From: RPRC01 sp034933285
GTDB lineage: Bacteria > Desulfobacterota > Desulfuromonadia > Geobacterales > Geobacteraceae
Reading direction: 5' to 3'
Assembly (NCBI GenBank): GCA_034933285.1
Contig: JAYFNT010000032.1
Location: 1-64,000 of the forward strand
Length of the DNA: 64,000 bases
Within the stretch, counting starts at the first letter, position 1; each line of letters begins with the position of its first letter. Below, one piece after another: positions 52,284-61,380 of this stretch. Made by a program: the position numbers and the translations under genes. The notes beneath the pieces are model-generated. The model was not told the DNA's origin, did no database searches, and saw only the letters and a list, made by a program, of their open reading frames with translations.

Positions 52284-53681
52284 CTACTCGCTCTCCGCTA
52301 TCCGCTGCCTCTCGGCCTTGAGCCTCTCAATCTCAGCCTTCACCCGTTCACCGGCCGTCCCACCGGTTGCCCGACGGGCATTGACACACGCTTCGAGCGT
52401 GATGGCATCGTAGATGTCCTCCCCGATGCTTTCCGAAAAAGACCGCCATTCATCGTGAGAAAGCTCTTCCAGGCGCTTGCCCTGCTCCACGCAGTAGCGG
52501 ACCGACTTCCCCACTACCTCGTGGGCCTCACGGAACGGCATCCCGGTTCGGACCAGGTAGTCGGCAACGTCAGTAGCGTTGGAAAATCCCCGCGCCGCAG
52601 CTTCCAGCATGGCCGGAGCATTGACTTTCATCTCGCGGATCATGTCGGCAAAGATTTTCAGGGATCCCTTGACCGTGTCCAGGGTGTCGAACAGCGGCTC
52701 CTTGTCTTCCTGCATATCCTTGTTATAGGCCAGCGGCAACGCCTTCATGACCGTCAGAAACGCCATCAGGTTGCCGTAGACCCGCCCGGTCTTGCCCCGC
52801 ACCAGCTCCGGCACATCAGGATTCTTCTTCTGCGGCATGATCGATGAACCGGTGCAGAACGAGTCCGACAGGTCGATGAAGTTGAATTCGCTGGTCGACC
52901 AGAGGATCAGTTCCTCGGAGAAACGCGACAGGTGCATCATGAGGATTGACGAAGCGGCCATGAATTCCAGGGCAAAGTCGCGATCGGACACCGAATCCAG
53001 GGAATTGCGGGTCACATCGGCAAAACCGAGCTGTTCCGCCACATACTCCCTGTCTATGGGAAAGGTCGTGCCAGCCAGCGCCCCGGCCCCCAACGGCAGT
53101 ACATCCATCCGCTTCCGGCAGTCTTCCATCCGTCCCAGGTCGCGACGGAACATTTCCACGTAGGCCAGCATGTGGTGGGAAAAGAGGATTGGCTGGGCCA
53201 CCTGGAGATGGGTATAGCCCGGCATGATGACACCAAGGTTTTCTTCCGCCTGGAAGAGAAGGGAGCCCGTGAGGCGGTCCAGGTAGTTGATTACCGCCCC
53301 GATCTCCTCCTTAAGGTAGAGGCGGATGTCCAGTGCAACCTGGTCGTTGCGGGAACGGCCGGTGTGCAGCCGTTTGCCCGCTTCGCCGATGGCGGCGGAA
53401 AGGCGGGCCTCGATATTCATGTGGATGTCTTCCAGCGAAACGGAGAAATCGAATTCCCCCGCCTCGATCTGTGCCAGGATCGCCTCCAGGCCGTTAACAA
53501 TGGCTTCCACATCGGCCCGGGGAATGATCCCCTGCCGTCCGAGCATCCGGGCGTGAGCGATGGAGCCGCGGATATCCTGGCGGTACATGCGTTTATCGAA
53601 GCCAATCGATGCGGTGAACTCTTCGACGAATGCATCGGTGGGCTGGGAAAAACGGCCTCCCCAGAGTTTGTCTTTGGACAT
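52284..53681 (-). CDS. argH: Argininosuccinate lyase
   Basis: A 465-residue enzyme releasing arginine and fumarate, last step of arginine synthesis. Motifs: WGGRFSQPTDAFVEEFTASI at the start, HTGRSRNDQVALD, TPALGAGALAGTTFP-type region (MDVLPLGAGALAGTTFPIDR) and the superfamily signature GSSIMPQKKNPDVPE. GGAG is 5 bases before the ATG. The final codons (IAESE and stop) are formed by a TAGCG-type repeat at 52275-52305, so the C-terminus may have been altered by repeat insertion. Confidence 0.96.
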   Translation of the reverse strand: MSKDKLWGGRFSQPTDAFVEEFTASIGFDKRMYRQDIRGSIAHARMLGRQGIIPRADVEAIVNGLEAILAQIEAGEFDFSVSLEDIHMNIEARLSAAIGEAGKRLHTGRSRNDQVALDIRLYLKEEIGAVINYLDRLTGSLLFQAEENLGVIMPGYTHLQVAQPILFSHHMLAYVEMFRRDLGRMEDCRKRMDVLPLGAGALAGTTFPIDREYVAEQLGFADVTRNSLDSVSDRDFALEFMAASSILMMHLSRFSEELILWSTSEFNFIDLSDSFCTGSSIMPQKKNPDVPELVRGKTGRVYGNLMAFLTVMKALPLAYNKDMQEDKEPLFDTLDTVKGSLKIFADMIREMKVNAPAMLEAAARGFSNATDVADYLVRTGMPFREAHEVVGKSVRYCVEQGKRLEELSHDEWRSFSESIGEDIYDAITLEACVNARRATGGTAGERVKAEIERLKAERQRIAESE

Positions 53682-53698
53682 GCAATCTCCTGCGTGGA

Positions 53699-53740
53699 GG
53701 GGTCAGGTCTTGACATTGTCAAATGTCAAGACCTGACCCC
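53699..53740. repeat. Perfect 19-bp palindromic repeat (GGGGTCAGGTCTTGACATT)
   Basis: GGGGTCAGGTCTTGACATT (53699-53717) pairs completely with 53722-53740 around a 4-base loop. It fills most of the argG-argH gap. I recall this sequence as a dispersed repeat of many bacteria, often beside REP-associated transposases; no transposase is here. Confidence 0.7.
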
Positions 53741-53754
53741 CTTTGTTTTCCTAC

Positions 53755-54975
53755 CTATTTCTTCTTTCCATCCTTCATCAGCGCCCGTATCCGGAGGCGA
53801 AGCGCATTGAGCCGGATGAAGCCCTCGGCGTCCTGCTGGTTGTAGACTTCGTCCGCCTCGAAGGTGGCAAATTCGGGGTTGAAGAGCGAGTCGGTATCCG
53901 ACTTGCGGCCGACAGTGCGGCAGTGCCCCTTGTAAAGCTTGATCCGTGCAACGCCGTTCACGTTCTTCTGGGATTCGTCGATCATGGCCTGGAGCATCTC
54001 GCGCTCCGGCGCGAACCAGAAGCCGTAATAGACCATCTCGGCATAGCGCGGGATGAGAGAGTCACGGATATGCATCACCTCGCGGTCCATGGTGATCTGC
54101 TCAACCGCCATGTGCGCTTCGCGGAGAATGGTGCCGCCCGGTGTCTCGTAGACGCCGCGGGACTTCATGCCCACGAAGCGGTTCTCCATCAGGTCCACGC
54201 GGCCGATGCCGTGCTGTCCGCCCAGGAAATTCAGGTGGGCGAGGAGCTGGGCCGGTGTCATCTTTTCTCCGTCGACCGCCACGGCGTTGCCGTTCCGGAA
54301 TTCGATCTCGATGTACTGGGGCTTGTTGGGCGCCTTCTCCGGCGACTTGGTCAGGACATACATCTCTTCCGGAGCCTCGGCAAAGGGGTCTTCGAGTATC
54401 CCTCCCTCGAAGGATATGTGGAGCAGGTTCCGGTCGGAAGACCAGGGGCGTTTTTTGGTGACCGGCACCGGGATGCCGTTCTTTTTCGCGTAAGCGAGGA
54501 GAGACTGGCGGCTGTTCAGGTCCCAGGTCCGCCAGGGTGCGATGATGGTGATGGCCGGGTTGAAGTGGTAACAGGCCAGTTCGAAGCGGACCTGGTCGTT
54601 GCCCTTGCCGGTTGCGCCATGGGCAACGGCGTCGCATTTTTCAATTTTCGCGATCTCCATCTGCCGCTTGGCGATGAGGGGGCGGGCGATGGAGGTGCCC
54701 AGCAGGTACTGCCCCTCGTAGATTGCGTTCGCCCTGAACATGGGGAACACGAAATCTTTCACGAACTCCTCCCGCAGGTCGTCGATGTAGACCTTGTCCG
54801 CACCGGTGGCCAGGGCTTTGTCGCGAACCGGCGCCAGCTCGTCTCCCTGCCCCAGGTCTGCGGAAAAGGCCACGACCTTGCAGCCGTACTCGTTCTTGAG
54901 CCACTTGAGGATAATGGATGTATCGAGGCCGCCGGAATAGGCGAGGACTATCTTCTTCACTTCTTTCTTGGCCAT
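53755..54975 (-). CDS. argG: Argininosuccinate synthase
   Basis: A 406-residue ATP-dependent ligase joining citrulline and aspartate. The ATP loop LAYSGGLDTSIIL is at the start, with AHGATGKGNDQVRFE and APWRTWDL in the middle and GRVDLMENRFVGMKSRG later. ATG 54975 is chosen, with AAGGAG 7 bases upstream; the longer frame adds 8 residues. It lies between argF and argH in the arginine operon. Confidence 0.97.
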   Translation of the reverse strand: MAKKEVKKIVLAYSGGLDTSIILKWLKNEYGCKVVAFSADLGQGDELAPVRDKALATGADKVYIDDLREEFVKDFVFPMFRANAIYEGQYLLGTSIARPLIAKRQMEIAKIEKCDAVAHGATGKGNDQVRFELACYHFNPAITIIAPWRTWDLNSRQSLLAYAKKNGIPVPVTKKRPWSSDRNLLHISFEGGILEDPFAEAPEEMYVLTKSPEKAPNKPQYIEIEFRNGNAVAVDGEKMTPAQLLAHLNFLGGQHGIGRVDLMENRFVGMKSRGVYETPGGTILREAHMAVEQITMDREVMHIRDSLIPRYAEMVYYGFWFAPEREMLQAMIDESQKNVNGVARIKLYKGHCRTVGRKSDTDSLFNPEFATFEADEVYNQQDAEGFIRLNALRLRIRALMKDGKKK

Positions 54976-55075
54976 GTTGTAACTCCTTGTCACTATCAAT
55001 TAGAGGACGAATTCGCATCGTCCGGTATTGTCAGTTCCATCCGTAACCTCCGGTCGAACACCATGCAGTTTCCAG

Positions 55076-55993
55076 TCATGCCCCGCCCATGAGCCGGGCC
55101 ATGATCGCCTTCTGGATGTGCAGCCGGTTTTCCGCCTCGTCCCAGACCACGGAACAGGGTCCTTCGATGACCTCGTCGGTAATCTCTTCGTCCCGGTGGG
55201 CAGGCAGGCAGTGCATCACGATGCAGTCCTTTTTCGCCAGTTTCACTGTCTCGGCGTTGAGCTGGAAACCGGCAAAGGCCTTCTCGCGCGCCTTCTGCTC
55301 CTCCTCCTGCCCCATGCTGGCCCAGACGTCGGTGTTGAGGACGTCTGCGTCCTTCACCGCCTCTTTCGGGTCGTCAGTCACTATTATGGAAGATTTCCCG
55401 TTTGCGCGCGCCCATTCCAGGACCTTCGCATCCGGCTGGTAGCCCGGCGGGCAAGCAAGCGTCAAATCGAAACCGAATATGGCCGCCGCCTCGATCCAGG
55501 TATTGGCCATGTTGTTGCCGTCGCCGACCCACGAGAACTTCAGGCCCTGGTAACCGCCCTTGTGCTCTACGACAGTCATTATGTCGGCCATAATCTGGCA
55601 GGGGTGGAACAGATCGGTCAGGCCATTGATGACCGGTATGGTAGAATAGCGGGCCAGTTCCTCGACAATCTCCTGGCCATAGGTGCGGATCATGATTCCG
55701 TCGCAATAACGGGACAAGGTGCGGGCCGTATCCTTGATCGGCTCCCCCCGCCCCATCTGGGACGTGGCGGAAGAGATGAACAAGCCGTGACCGCCCAGCT
55801 GGTAGATGCCCACTTCAAAGGAAACCCTGGTGCGGGTTGAGGACTTCTCGAAGATCATGGCCAGGGCCTTTCCCTTCAGGATGCGATGCTTGTCCCCGTC
55901 TTTCAGCTTCTTCTTCAGCTCAAGGGCAAGATCGAGAAGGCCGTCCAGTTCCTTCCTGGAAAAATCATGAAGCGACAAAAAATCCTTTTTCAT
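55076..55993 (-). CDS. argF: Ornithine carbamoyltransferase
   Basis: A 305-residue transferase forming citrulline from ornithine and carbamoyl phosphate. The carbamoyl-phosphate loop is FEKSSTRTRVSFE, the second site is LTDLFHPCQIMAD, the flexible loop region is WVGDGNNMANTW, and the ornithine/catalytic site is MHCLPAHRDEEI. AGAGGG lies 7 bases before the ATG. Complete and of normal length. Confidence 0.97.
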   Translation of the reverse strand: MKKDFLSLHDFSRKELDGLLDLALELKKKLKDGDKHRILKGKALAMIFEKSSTRTRVSFEVGIYQLGGHGLFISSATSQMGRGEPIKDTARTLSRYCDGIMIRTYGQEIVEELARYSTIPVINGLTDLFHPCQIMADIMTVVEHKGGYQGLKFSWVGDGNNMANTWIEAAAIFGFDLTLACPPGYQPDAKVLEWARANGKSSIIVTDDPKEAVKDADVLNTDVWASMGQEEEQKAREKAFAGFQLNAETVKLAKKDCIVMHCLPAHRDEEITDEVIEGPCSVVWDEAENRLHIQKAIMARLMGGA

Positions 55994-56122
55994 TGAGTAT
56001 CCCTCTGTTCATTTCAATGATGGGACGCAGCAACTGCGCCCTTGGAAACATGATGCGGGAGCCCGTCAAAAATAAGTGATTATGGAAAGTTTTGATTCTT
56101 TAAAATCCGGACGCCTTGATTC

Positions 56123-56200
56123 GTCATTCCGGCGCAAGCCGGAATCCAGTCTATTCATGAGCTATCATAACTTTTGGACCCCTGCTTGCGCTGGGGTGAC
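56123..56200. repeat. GTCATTCC palindromic repeat pair
   Basis: GTCATTCCGGCGCAAGCCGG with GGAATCC (56123-56147) and GGACCCCTGCTTGCGCTGGG with GTGAC (56176-56200) are two inverted arms of one element, in the 230-bp gap between argD and argF. The rest of the gap holds nothing I can identify. Confidence 0.7.
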
Positions 56201-56223
56201 AACCTAAAGTTACACTATCAAAA

Positions 56224-57414
56224 CTAGACTTCCGCCAGTATGCCGTCCAGGATCAGCAACATTTCATCGATCTCTTCTTTGGTGACAACCAGCGGCGGCA
56301 CGAACCTGAGTACCGTATCGTGGGTGCAGTTCAAAAGCAGACCGCGCTCGTGACCCTTGCGGATGATGTCCGCCCCCGGGATCGAAAGGCCCATGCCGAT
56401 CATCAGGCCTATTCCCCGGACCTCGGTGACGAAGGGATATCTGCCTCCCACTTCCGCCAGCCTTCCCTGCAGGTAGTCACCCGTCCGTATGACCTGTTCA
56501 AGGAATCCCTTGTCGCTGATGGTGCGCACCGCGGCTACAGCAGCAGCAGTGACCAGGGGATTGCCGCCGAAGGTCGATCCGTGGCTTCCGGGAGTGAATG
56601 CCGTGGCAAATTCGTCTTTCGTCAGCATTGCACCGATCGGAGCGCCGCCGGCCAGAGCCTTGGCAAGAGTCATGATGTCGGGCGCGACCCCGAAATGCTC
56701 ATAGGCGAACAGATGCCCCGTCCGTCCCATGCCAACCTGGACCTCGTCAAAAATCAGCAGCACGGAATGCCTGTCGCAGATGCGGCGGATCTCGCGGAAA
56801 TAGTCCCGTGAAGGGACATTGACGCCGCTCTCTCCCTGGATGGGCTCAAGCATTACCGCACAGGTGCGGGAGCTTATGGCCTTTTCAAGGGCTTCCACGT
56901 CGTTGTAAGGGACATGGGTGAAACCATGCAGGAGCGGATCGAAAAAACGCTGGATCTTTTCCTGCCCGGTTGCCGAAAGGGTCGCCATGGTGCGGCCGTG
57001 GAACGATTCGGAGGCGGTTATTATCTCGAAGCGCTCCGGTCCGTATTTTTCCCGGCTGTATTTCCGCGCCAGCTTGATGGCAGCCTCGTTGGCTTCCGCC
57101 CCGCTGTTGCAGAAGAACACCTTGTCGGCAAACGAGTTCTCGCAGAGCAGCTCGGCCAGTTCGATCTGGGGCGGGATATGGTAGAGGTTGGAGCAGTGGA
57201 TCATTTCCCCTGCCTGCTTGCGCAGCGCTTCAACTATTCTCGGGTGGCAATGGCCCAGGTTGTTTACCGCGATGCCTGCCAGAAAATCCAGGTACTCCTT
57301 GCCGTCGGCGTCCCATACCCGGCACCCTTTGCCCTTCATGGCGACTATGGGGTACCTGCCGTAGTTCTTCATCACATATTTGTCAGCTTTTTCCATCCAT
57401 TGCTGGGAATTCAT
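56224..57414 (-). CDS. argD: Acetylornithine aminotransferase
   Basis: A 396-residue class III PLP aminotransferase of arginine synthesis, possibly also serving in lysine synthesis. Motifs: FLAGIAVNNLGHCHP, FFCNSGAEANEAAIKLAR, SFHGRTMATLSATG, LIFDEVQVGMGRTG and the Schiff-base Lys in MTLAKALAGGAPIGAM. The ATG overlaps the argB stop as ATGA, so the two are coupled. Complete. Confidence 0.95.
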   Translation of the reverse strand: MNSQQWMEKADKYVMKNYGRYPIVAMKGKGCRVWDADGKEYLDFLAGIAVNNLGHCHPRIVEALRKQAGEMIHCSNLYHIPPQIELAELLCENSFADKVFFCNSGAEANEAAIKLARKYSREKYGPERFEIITASESFHGRTMATLSATGQEKIQRFFDPLLHGFTHVPYNDVEALEKAISSRTCAVMLEPIQGESGVNVPSRDYFREIRRICDRHSVLLIFDEVQVGMGRTGHLFAYEHFGVAPDIMTLAKALAGGAPIGAMLTKDEFATAFTPGSHGSTFGGNPLVTAAAVAAVRTISDKGFLEQVIRTGDYLQGRLAEVGGRYPFVTEVRGIGLMIGMGLSIPGADIIRKGHERGLLLNCTHDTVLRFVPPLVVTKEEIDEMLLILDGILAEV

Positions 57415-58289
57415 GATCTGATCTCCGTTCCTATCCCTACATCGGTGAATATCTCGAGCAAAACGGCATGCTCAACTCGTCCGTCAATGATGTGGGCCTT
57501 GCCCGTTCCCTCCTGAAGTGCCTCCACGCAGCAAGTCACCTTCGGGATCATGCCGCCGGTGATGACGCCTTCGTCAATGAGTCCCGGGATGTCGGCCAGC
57601 CTGATACTGGAAAGGAGCTCACCGTCGCGGTCCTTTACGCCGGATACGTCCGTGAGGAGGATGAGCTTTTCCGCCTTGAGGGCCGCGGCTACCTTGCCGG
57701 CGACAATGTCGGCGTTGATGTTGTAGCTCTCACCGTCGGCTCCCACCCCGACCGGGGCGATGACCGGGATGAAGCGTTCCTTTTCCAGGGTCTCGATAAT
57801 GGTCGGATCGACCCTGTTGATCCGGCCGACGAAGCCGATATCGAGTTTTTCAACCGTGCCGTCCTCCCTGGTTACTTCCTGGAAGAGCTTGTCGCACAGG
57901 AGCAGGCCGCCGTCCTTTCCCGAGAGTCCCACTGCCTTGCCGCCTTGTTGGTTGATATTGCCGACCACTTCACGGTTCACCTGGCCGGTCAGCACCATCT
58001 CCACCACTCCCATGGTTGCCGCGTCGGTGACGCGCATCCCGCGAACGAACTCGGAAACGATCCCGTATCGCTTGAGGGTCTCGTTGATCTGTGGGCCGCC
58101 GCCATGAACAATCACCGGGTTGATGCCAATGTATTTCAGCAGGATGATGTCAAGGGCGAAGGACCTTTTCAGGGCTTCGTCAGCCATGGCGTGGCCGCCG
58201 TATTTGATGACGATCGTCTTGCCGCTGAATCTGCGAATGTAGGGCAGGGCCTCCAGCAGTGTGTTGGCCTTTTCAATCAGTTTTTGCAT
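57411..58289 (-). CDS. argB: Acetylglutamate kinase
   Basis: A 292-residue kinase of the amino-acid kinase fold. Motifs: IVIKYGGHAM, VIVHGGGPQINE, NINADIVAGKVAAALKAEKL and TDVSGVKD. The N-terminal helix MQKLIEKANTLLEALPYIRRF is typical of the arginine-inhibited, hexameric form. ATG 58289 follows GGAGA; the longer frame adds 7 residues. First gene of the arginine run. Confidence 0.96.
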   Translation of the reverse strand: MQKLIEKANTLLEALPYIRRFSGKTIVIKYGGHAMADEALKRSFALDIILLKYIGINPVIVHGGGPQINETLKRYGIVSEFVRGMRVTDAATMGVVEMVLTGQVNREVVGNINQQGGKAVGLSGKDGGLLLCDKLFQEVTREDGTVEKLDIGFVGRINRVDPTIIETLEKERFIPVIAPVGVGADGESYNINADIVAGKVAAALKAEKLILLTDVSGVKDRDGELLSSIRLADIPGLIDEGVITGGMIPKVTCCVEALQEGTGKAHIIDGRVEHAVLLEIFTDVGIGTEIRS

Positions 58290-58331
58290 GTGACGTCTCC
58301 ATCCCCGCAAGCGTCATTCATTGGGGATCAT

Positions 58332-58388
58332 GTAGGGGCGATCCTCGTGATCGCCCTCTTGCGGGCAACCACAGGGGGTTGCCCCTAC
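58332..58388. repeat. GTAGGGGC-type inverted repeat
   Basis: GTAGGGGCGATCCTCGTGAT at the left, GGGGGTTGCCCCTAC at the right, with GATCCTCGTGATC inside. Related to 48975-49037. Confidence 0.65.
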
Positions 58389-58395
58389 AACTAGT

Positions 58396-58523
58396 TGAAA
58401 TCCCCCTCAATCCCCCTTTCATAAAGGGGGAGGCATAAAAGGAAAAGCGGTTCTTCCTCTTTAGAGAAAGGAGGCATCCTATCTCTCCCCCCTTTATGAA
58501 AGGGGGGCCGGGGGGGGATTTCC
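58396..58523. repeat. GAAATCCCCC long inverted repeat
   Basis: GAAATCCCCCTCAATCCCCC at 58396 and its inverse GGCCGGGGGGGGATTTC ending at 58523 flank two further palindromes (CCCCCTTTCATAAAGGGGG and CCCCCCTTTATGAAAGGGGG). With the previous repeat it fills the argB-alaS gap. Confidence 0.7.
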
Positions 58524-58535
58524 AGACGGTTGCCT

Positions 58536-61163
58536 TTACCCAACCAGCTCGTACAGTTTCTCCAACGCCTCGCCCAGCTTCTCCGGCTGGCTGCCGCCGG
58601 CCTGTGCCAGCTCCGGCTTGCCGCCGCCGCTTCCCCCGATGATCGGCGCCAGTCCCTTGATTAGATCGCCTGCGCGGAAACGGCCGGTAAGGTCTTTCGT
58701 CACCGCCACCAGGAGGGTGGCCTTGCCGTCCTTCTCGGTTCCAATGGCAATGACGCCGGAGCCGATGCGGTCTTTCAGGGTGTCGGACAGTTCGCGCAGC
58801 CCCTTCGGATCATCCATGTCGACCTTGACCGCCAGTGCCTTTATTCCGCCGATGTCCCGAGCGCCGGCCAGCAGATCCGCCGAGGCAGATGCATTGATCT
58901 TGCCCTGCAGGGCTTCGATCTCCCGCTGCAGCTCCTTCTGGCGGGCGATCAGGCGGGCAACCTTGTCCACCGTGTCACCCCCTTCGGCTTTCAAGAGCGA
59001 TGCGATCCTGTTCCTCTCCTCTTCCAGGTGGCGTGCATAACGCAATGCCCCCATGCCGGTAAGCGCCTCTATTCGCCGGACCCCGGCAGCGATACCCGAT
59101 TCCGATACGATCTTGAACAGGCCGATATCCCCTGCTGCCCGCACATGGGTTCCGCCGCAGAGCTCGGCGCTGATTTCGCCCACCTTGACAACACGCACCC
59201 GGTCGCCGTATTTCTCGTCGAAAAGTGCCGTTGCGCCGCTCTCCATGGCCTTGTCCAATGCCATTTCCCGCGCCGTAACCTCTGAATTGTCCATTATATT
59301 CGCGTTCACCAGGTCTTCCACCCGGTCCAGCTCTTCCTCCGTCATGGCGGAAAAGTGGGTGAAGTCAAAACGCAGGTGGTCCTTGTTCACCAGGGAGCCG
59401 GACTGTTTCACATGGTCACCCAGCACTTCCCGCAGGGCAGCCTGGAGCAGGTGGGTTGCGGTGTGGTTGCGGGCGGTCGCGGCCCTTTCCGCTTCGGCCA
59501 CCTTGAGATCGGCGGCATCGCCGACTTGCACGGTTCCTTCCTTCACTCTGGCCCGGTGGACCACCAGGTCGGGCATCGGTTTCAGGGTGGTGAGGACTTC
59601 CAGGTGCGCACTCCCGGTTGAGATTTCCCCGCTGTCGCCTGCCTGGCCGCCGCTCTCGCCGTAAAACGGCGTGCTCTCGGTAATCACGTCCACTTCTTCC
59701 CCGGGCCCAGCCTCTTCAACCTTGACGCCATCCCGCACAATTGCGGTGATAACTGAATATGCCGTATGTTCGTCATAGCCGGTGAAGGCGGTGCGGAGCC
59801 CCTCCCCATGGAGGTTCTTGTAGACGGCCGACACCTTTTCGTCACCCGATCCTTTCCAATGCTCCCTGGCAAGCTCCCGCTGGCGCTCCATGCAGATTTC
59901 GAACCCTGCCTCATCCACGGTGAATCCTTCACTCTGGACGATGTCGGCGGTCAAGTCGACTGGAAATCCATAAGTGTCATAGAGCTTGAAAACAGTTTCG
60001 CCGGGGATAACCGCAAGCCCCTGATCTTTCAGAGAGGCCACTTCGTCGTTCAGAATCCTGAGGCCGTTGTCCAGGGTTTCCGCAAATCGCTCCTCTTCCG
60101 CCCGTACGACCTTCCTGATGTACTCCTCACGCTGGAGCAGATCGGGATAGGCGTCTCCCATGATCGTACTGACGGCATCAACCATCCGGTAGAGGACCGG
60201 CTCCGACACACCGAGCATCTTGGCATGGCGGGCGGCGCGGCGCATGATGCGTCGCAGCACGTAGCCGCGGCCCTCGTTGCTGGGAAGGACACCGTCGCAG
60301 ATAAGGAAAGTGATGGCCCGGGAATGATCGGCAATGACCCGCATGGAAACATCGTCTTTCCTGTCTTCACGGTAGCGCTTGCCGGCCAGCTTCTCCACGT
60401 GGCGGATGATGCCCTGGATAAGGTCGGTGTCGTAGTTGGAAGTCACGCCCTGCATGACCGTGGCGATGCGCTCCAGGCCCATGCCGGTGTCCACTGAGGG
60501 CTTGGGCAGGGGGGTCATTACCCCCTTGGCGTCCCGGTTGAACTGCATGAAGACATTGTTCCATATTTCCATGTAACGATCGCAGTCGCAGCCCACGGCG
60601 CAATCCGGGCTGTCGCAGCCGGTCCCGGGGCCGTTGTCCCAGAAGATCTCGGTGCAGGGGCCGCAGGGGCCGGTGTCTCCCATTGACCAGAAGTTGTCTT
60701 CGTCGAAGCGAAAGATCCGTTCCAGCGGCACTCCCTCCTGCCTGTGCCAGATATCCGCCGCCTCGTCATCATCCTTGTAGACCGTGACATACAGCCTGTT
60801 TTTGTCCAGCTTTAGGTCTTCAGTCAGGAATTCCCAGGCAAAGGCGATGGCCTCTTTCTTGAAATAATCGCCAAAGGAAAAATTCCCCAGCATCTCGAAA
60901 AAGGTATGGTGACGCGCAGTCCGCCCCACGTTCTCCAGGTCGTTGTGCTTGCCCCCGGCACGCACGCATTTCTGTGAACTGCAGGCCCTGATATAATCGC
61001 GTTTTTCCAGGCCCAGGAACAGGTCCTTGAACTGGTTCATACCCGCATTGGTGAACAGAAGGGTCGGGTCGTTCTTCGGAATGAGTTTGGAACTCTGCAC
61101 GACAGTGTGTCCCCGGTCGGCGAAATATTTAAGGAATCTTTCCCGTATTTCTTTTCCAGTCAT
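58536..61163 (-). CDS. alaS: Alanyl-tRNA synthetase
   Basis: An 875-residue class II synthetase with all parts. The N-terminal activation domain starts EIRERFLKYFADRGH and has FTNAGMNQFKDLFLG; the editing domain has the zinc motif ATARNHTATHLLQAAL and ELCGGTHVRAAGDIG; the C-terminal Gly-rich end is IGGSGGGKPELAQAGG. A Cys-rich insert GCDSPDCAVGCDCDRY lies near residue 190. GGGAGA is 4 bases before the ATG. Convergent genes are absent; it is transcribed in the same direction as recX. Confidence 0.97.
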   Translation of the reverse strand: MTGKEIRERFLKYFADRGHTVVQSSKLIPKNDPTLLFTNAGMNQFKDLFLGLEKRDYIRACSSQKCVRAGGKHNDLENVGRTARHHTFFEMLGNFSFGDYFKKEAIAFAWEFLTEDLKLDKNRLYVTVYKDDDEAADIWHRQEGVPLERIFRFDEDNFWSMGDTGPCGPCTEIFWDNGPGTGCDSPDCAVGCDCDRYMEIWNNVFMQFNRDAKGVMTPLPKPSVDTGMGLERIATVMQGVTSNYDTDLIQGIIRHVEKLAGKRYREDRKDDVSMRVIADHSRAITFLICDGVLPSNEGRGYVLRRIMRRAARHAKMLGVSEPVLYRMVDAVSTIMGDAYPDLLQREEYIRKVVRAEEERFAETLDNGLRILNDEVASLKDQGLAVIPGETVFKLYDTYGFPVDLTADIVQSEGFTVDEAGFEICMERQRELAREHWKGSGDEKVSAVYKNLHGEGLRTAFTGYDEHTAYSVITAIVRDGVKVEEAGPGEEVDVITESTPFYGESGGQAGDSGEISTGSAHLEVLTTLKPMPDLVVHRARVKEGTVQVGDAADLKVAEAERAATARNHTATHLLQAALREVLGDHVKQSGSLVNKDHLRFDFTHFSAMTEEELDRVEDLVNANIMDNSEVTAREMALDKAMESGATALFDEKYGDRVRVVKVGEISAELCGGTHVRAAGDIGLFKIVSESGIAAGVRRIEALTGMGALRYARHLEEERNRIASLLKAEGGDTVDKVARLIARQKELQREIEALQGKINASASADLLAGARDIGGIKALAVKVDMDDPKGLRELSDTLKDRIGSGVIAIGTEKDGKATLLVAVTKDLTGRFRAGDLIKGLAPIIGGSGGGKPELAQAGGSQPEKLGEALEKLYELVG

Positions 61164-61229
61164 GGAATCTCCCGCAAATATTGTTATATAGAGATTTATA
61201 TTTATATATTCGAATCAAACCTACGGGCC

Positions 61230-61333
61230 ACCCCTCACCCGGCCTGCGGCCACCCACTCCCTTAATGGAGAGGGTTATGTCCGTCCCTTCTCCCTCAAGG
61301 GAGAAGGTGTCCTGTCAGGACGGATGAGGGGGT
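61230..61333. repeat. CCCTCACCCGG repeat, inverted double unit
   Basis: CCCCTCACCCGGCCTGCGGC to CTTAATGGAGAGGG, then CCTTCTCCCTCAAGGGAGAA to CGGATGAGGGGG: two facing units, as at 43720-43827. It fills the recX-alaS gap. Confidence 0.75.
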
Positions 61334-61380
61334 CAAAACGAATTGCCTAATCCGCGTAAAAATAAAAAAGGGCACCCTCT

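Noticed and set aside
53743..55092. 449-residue open frame on the + strand opposite argG
   Set aside because: It lies entirely over argG, which has all its motifs; GC-rich codons often leave the opposite frame open. Low-complexity composition and no ribosome site.
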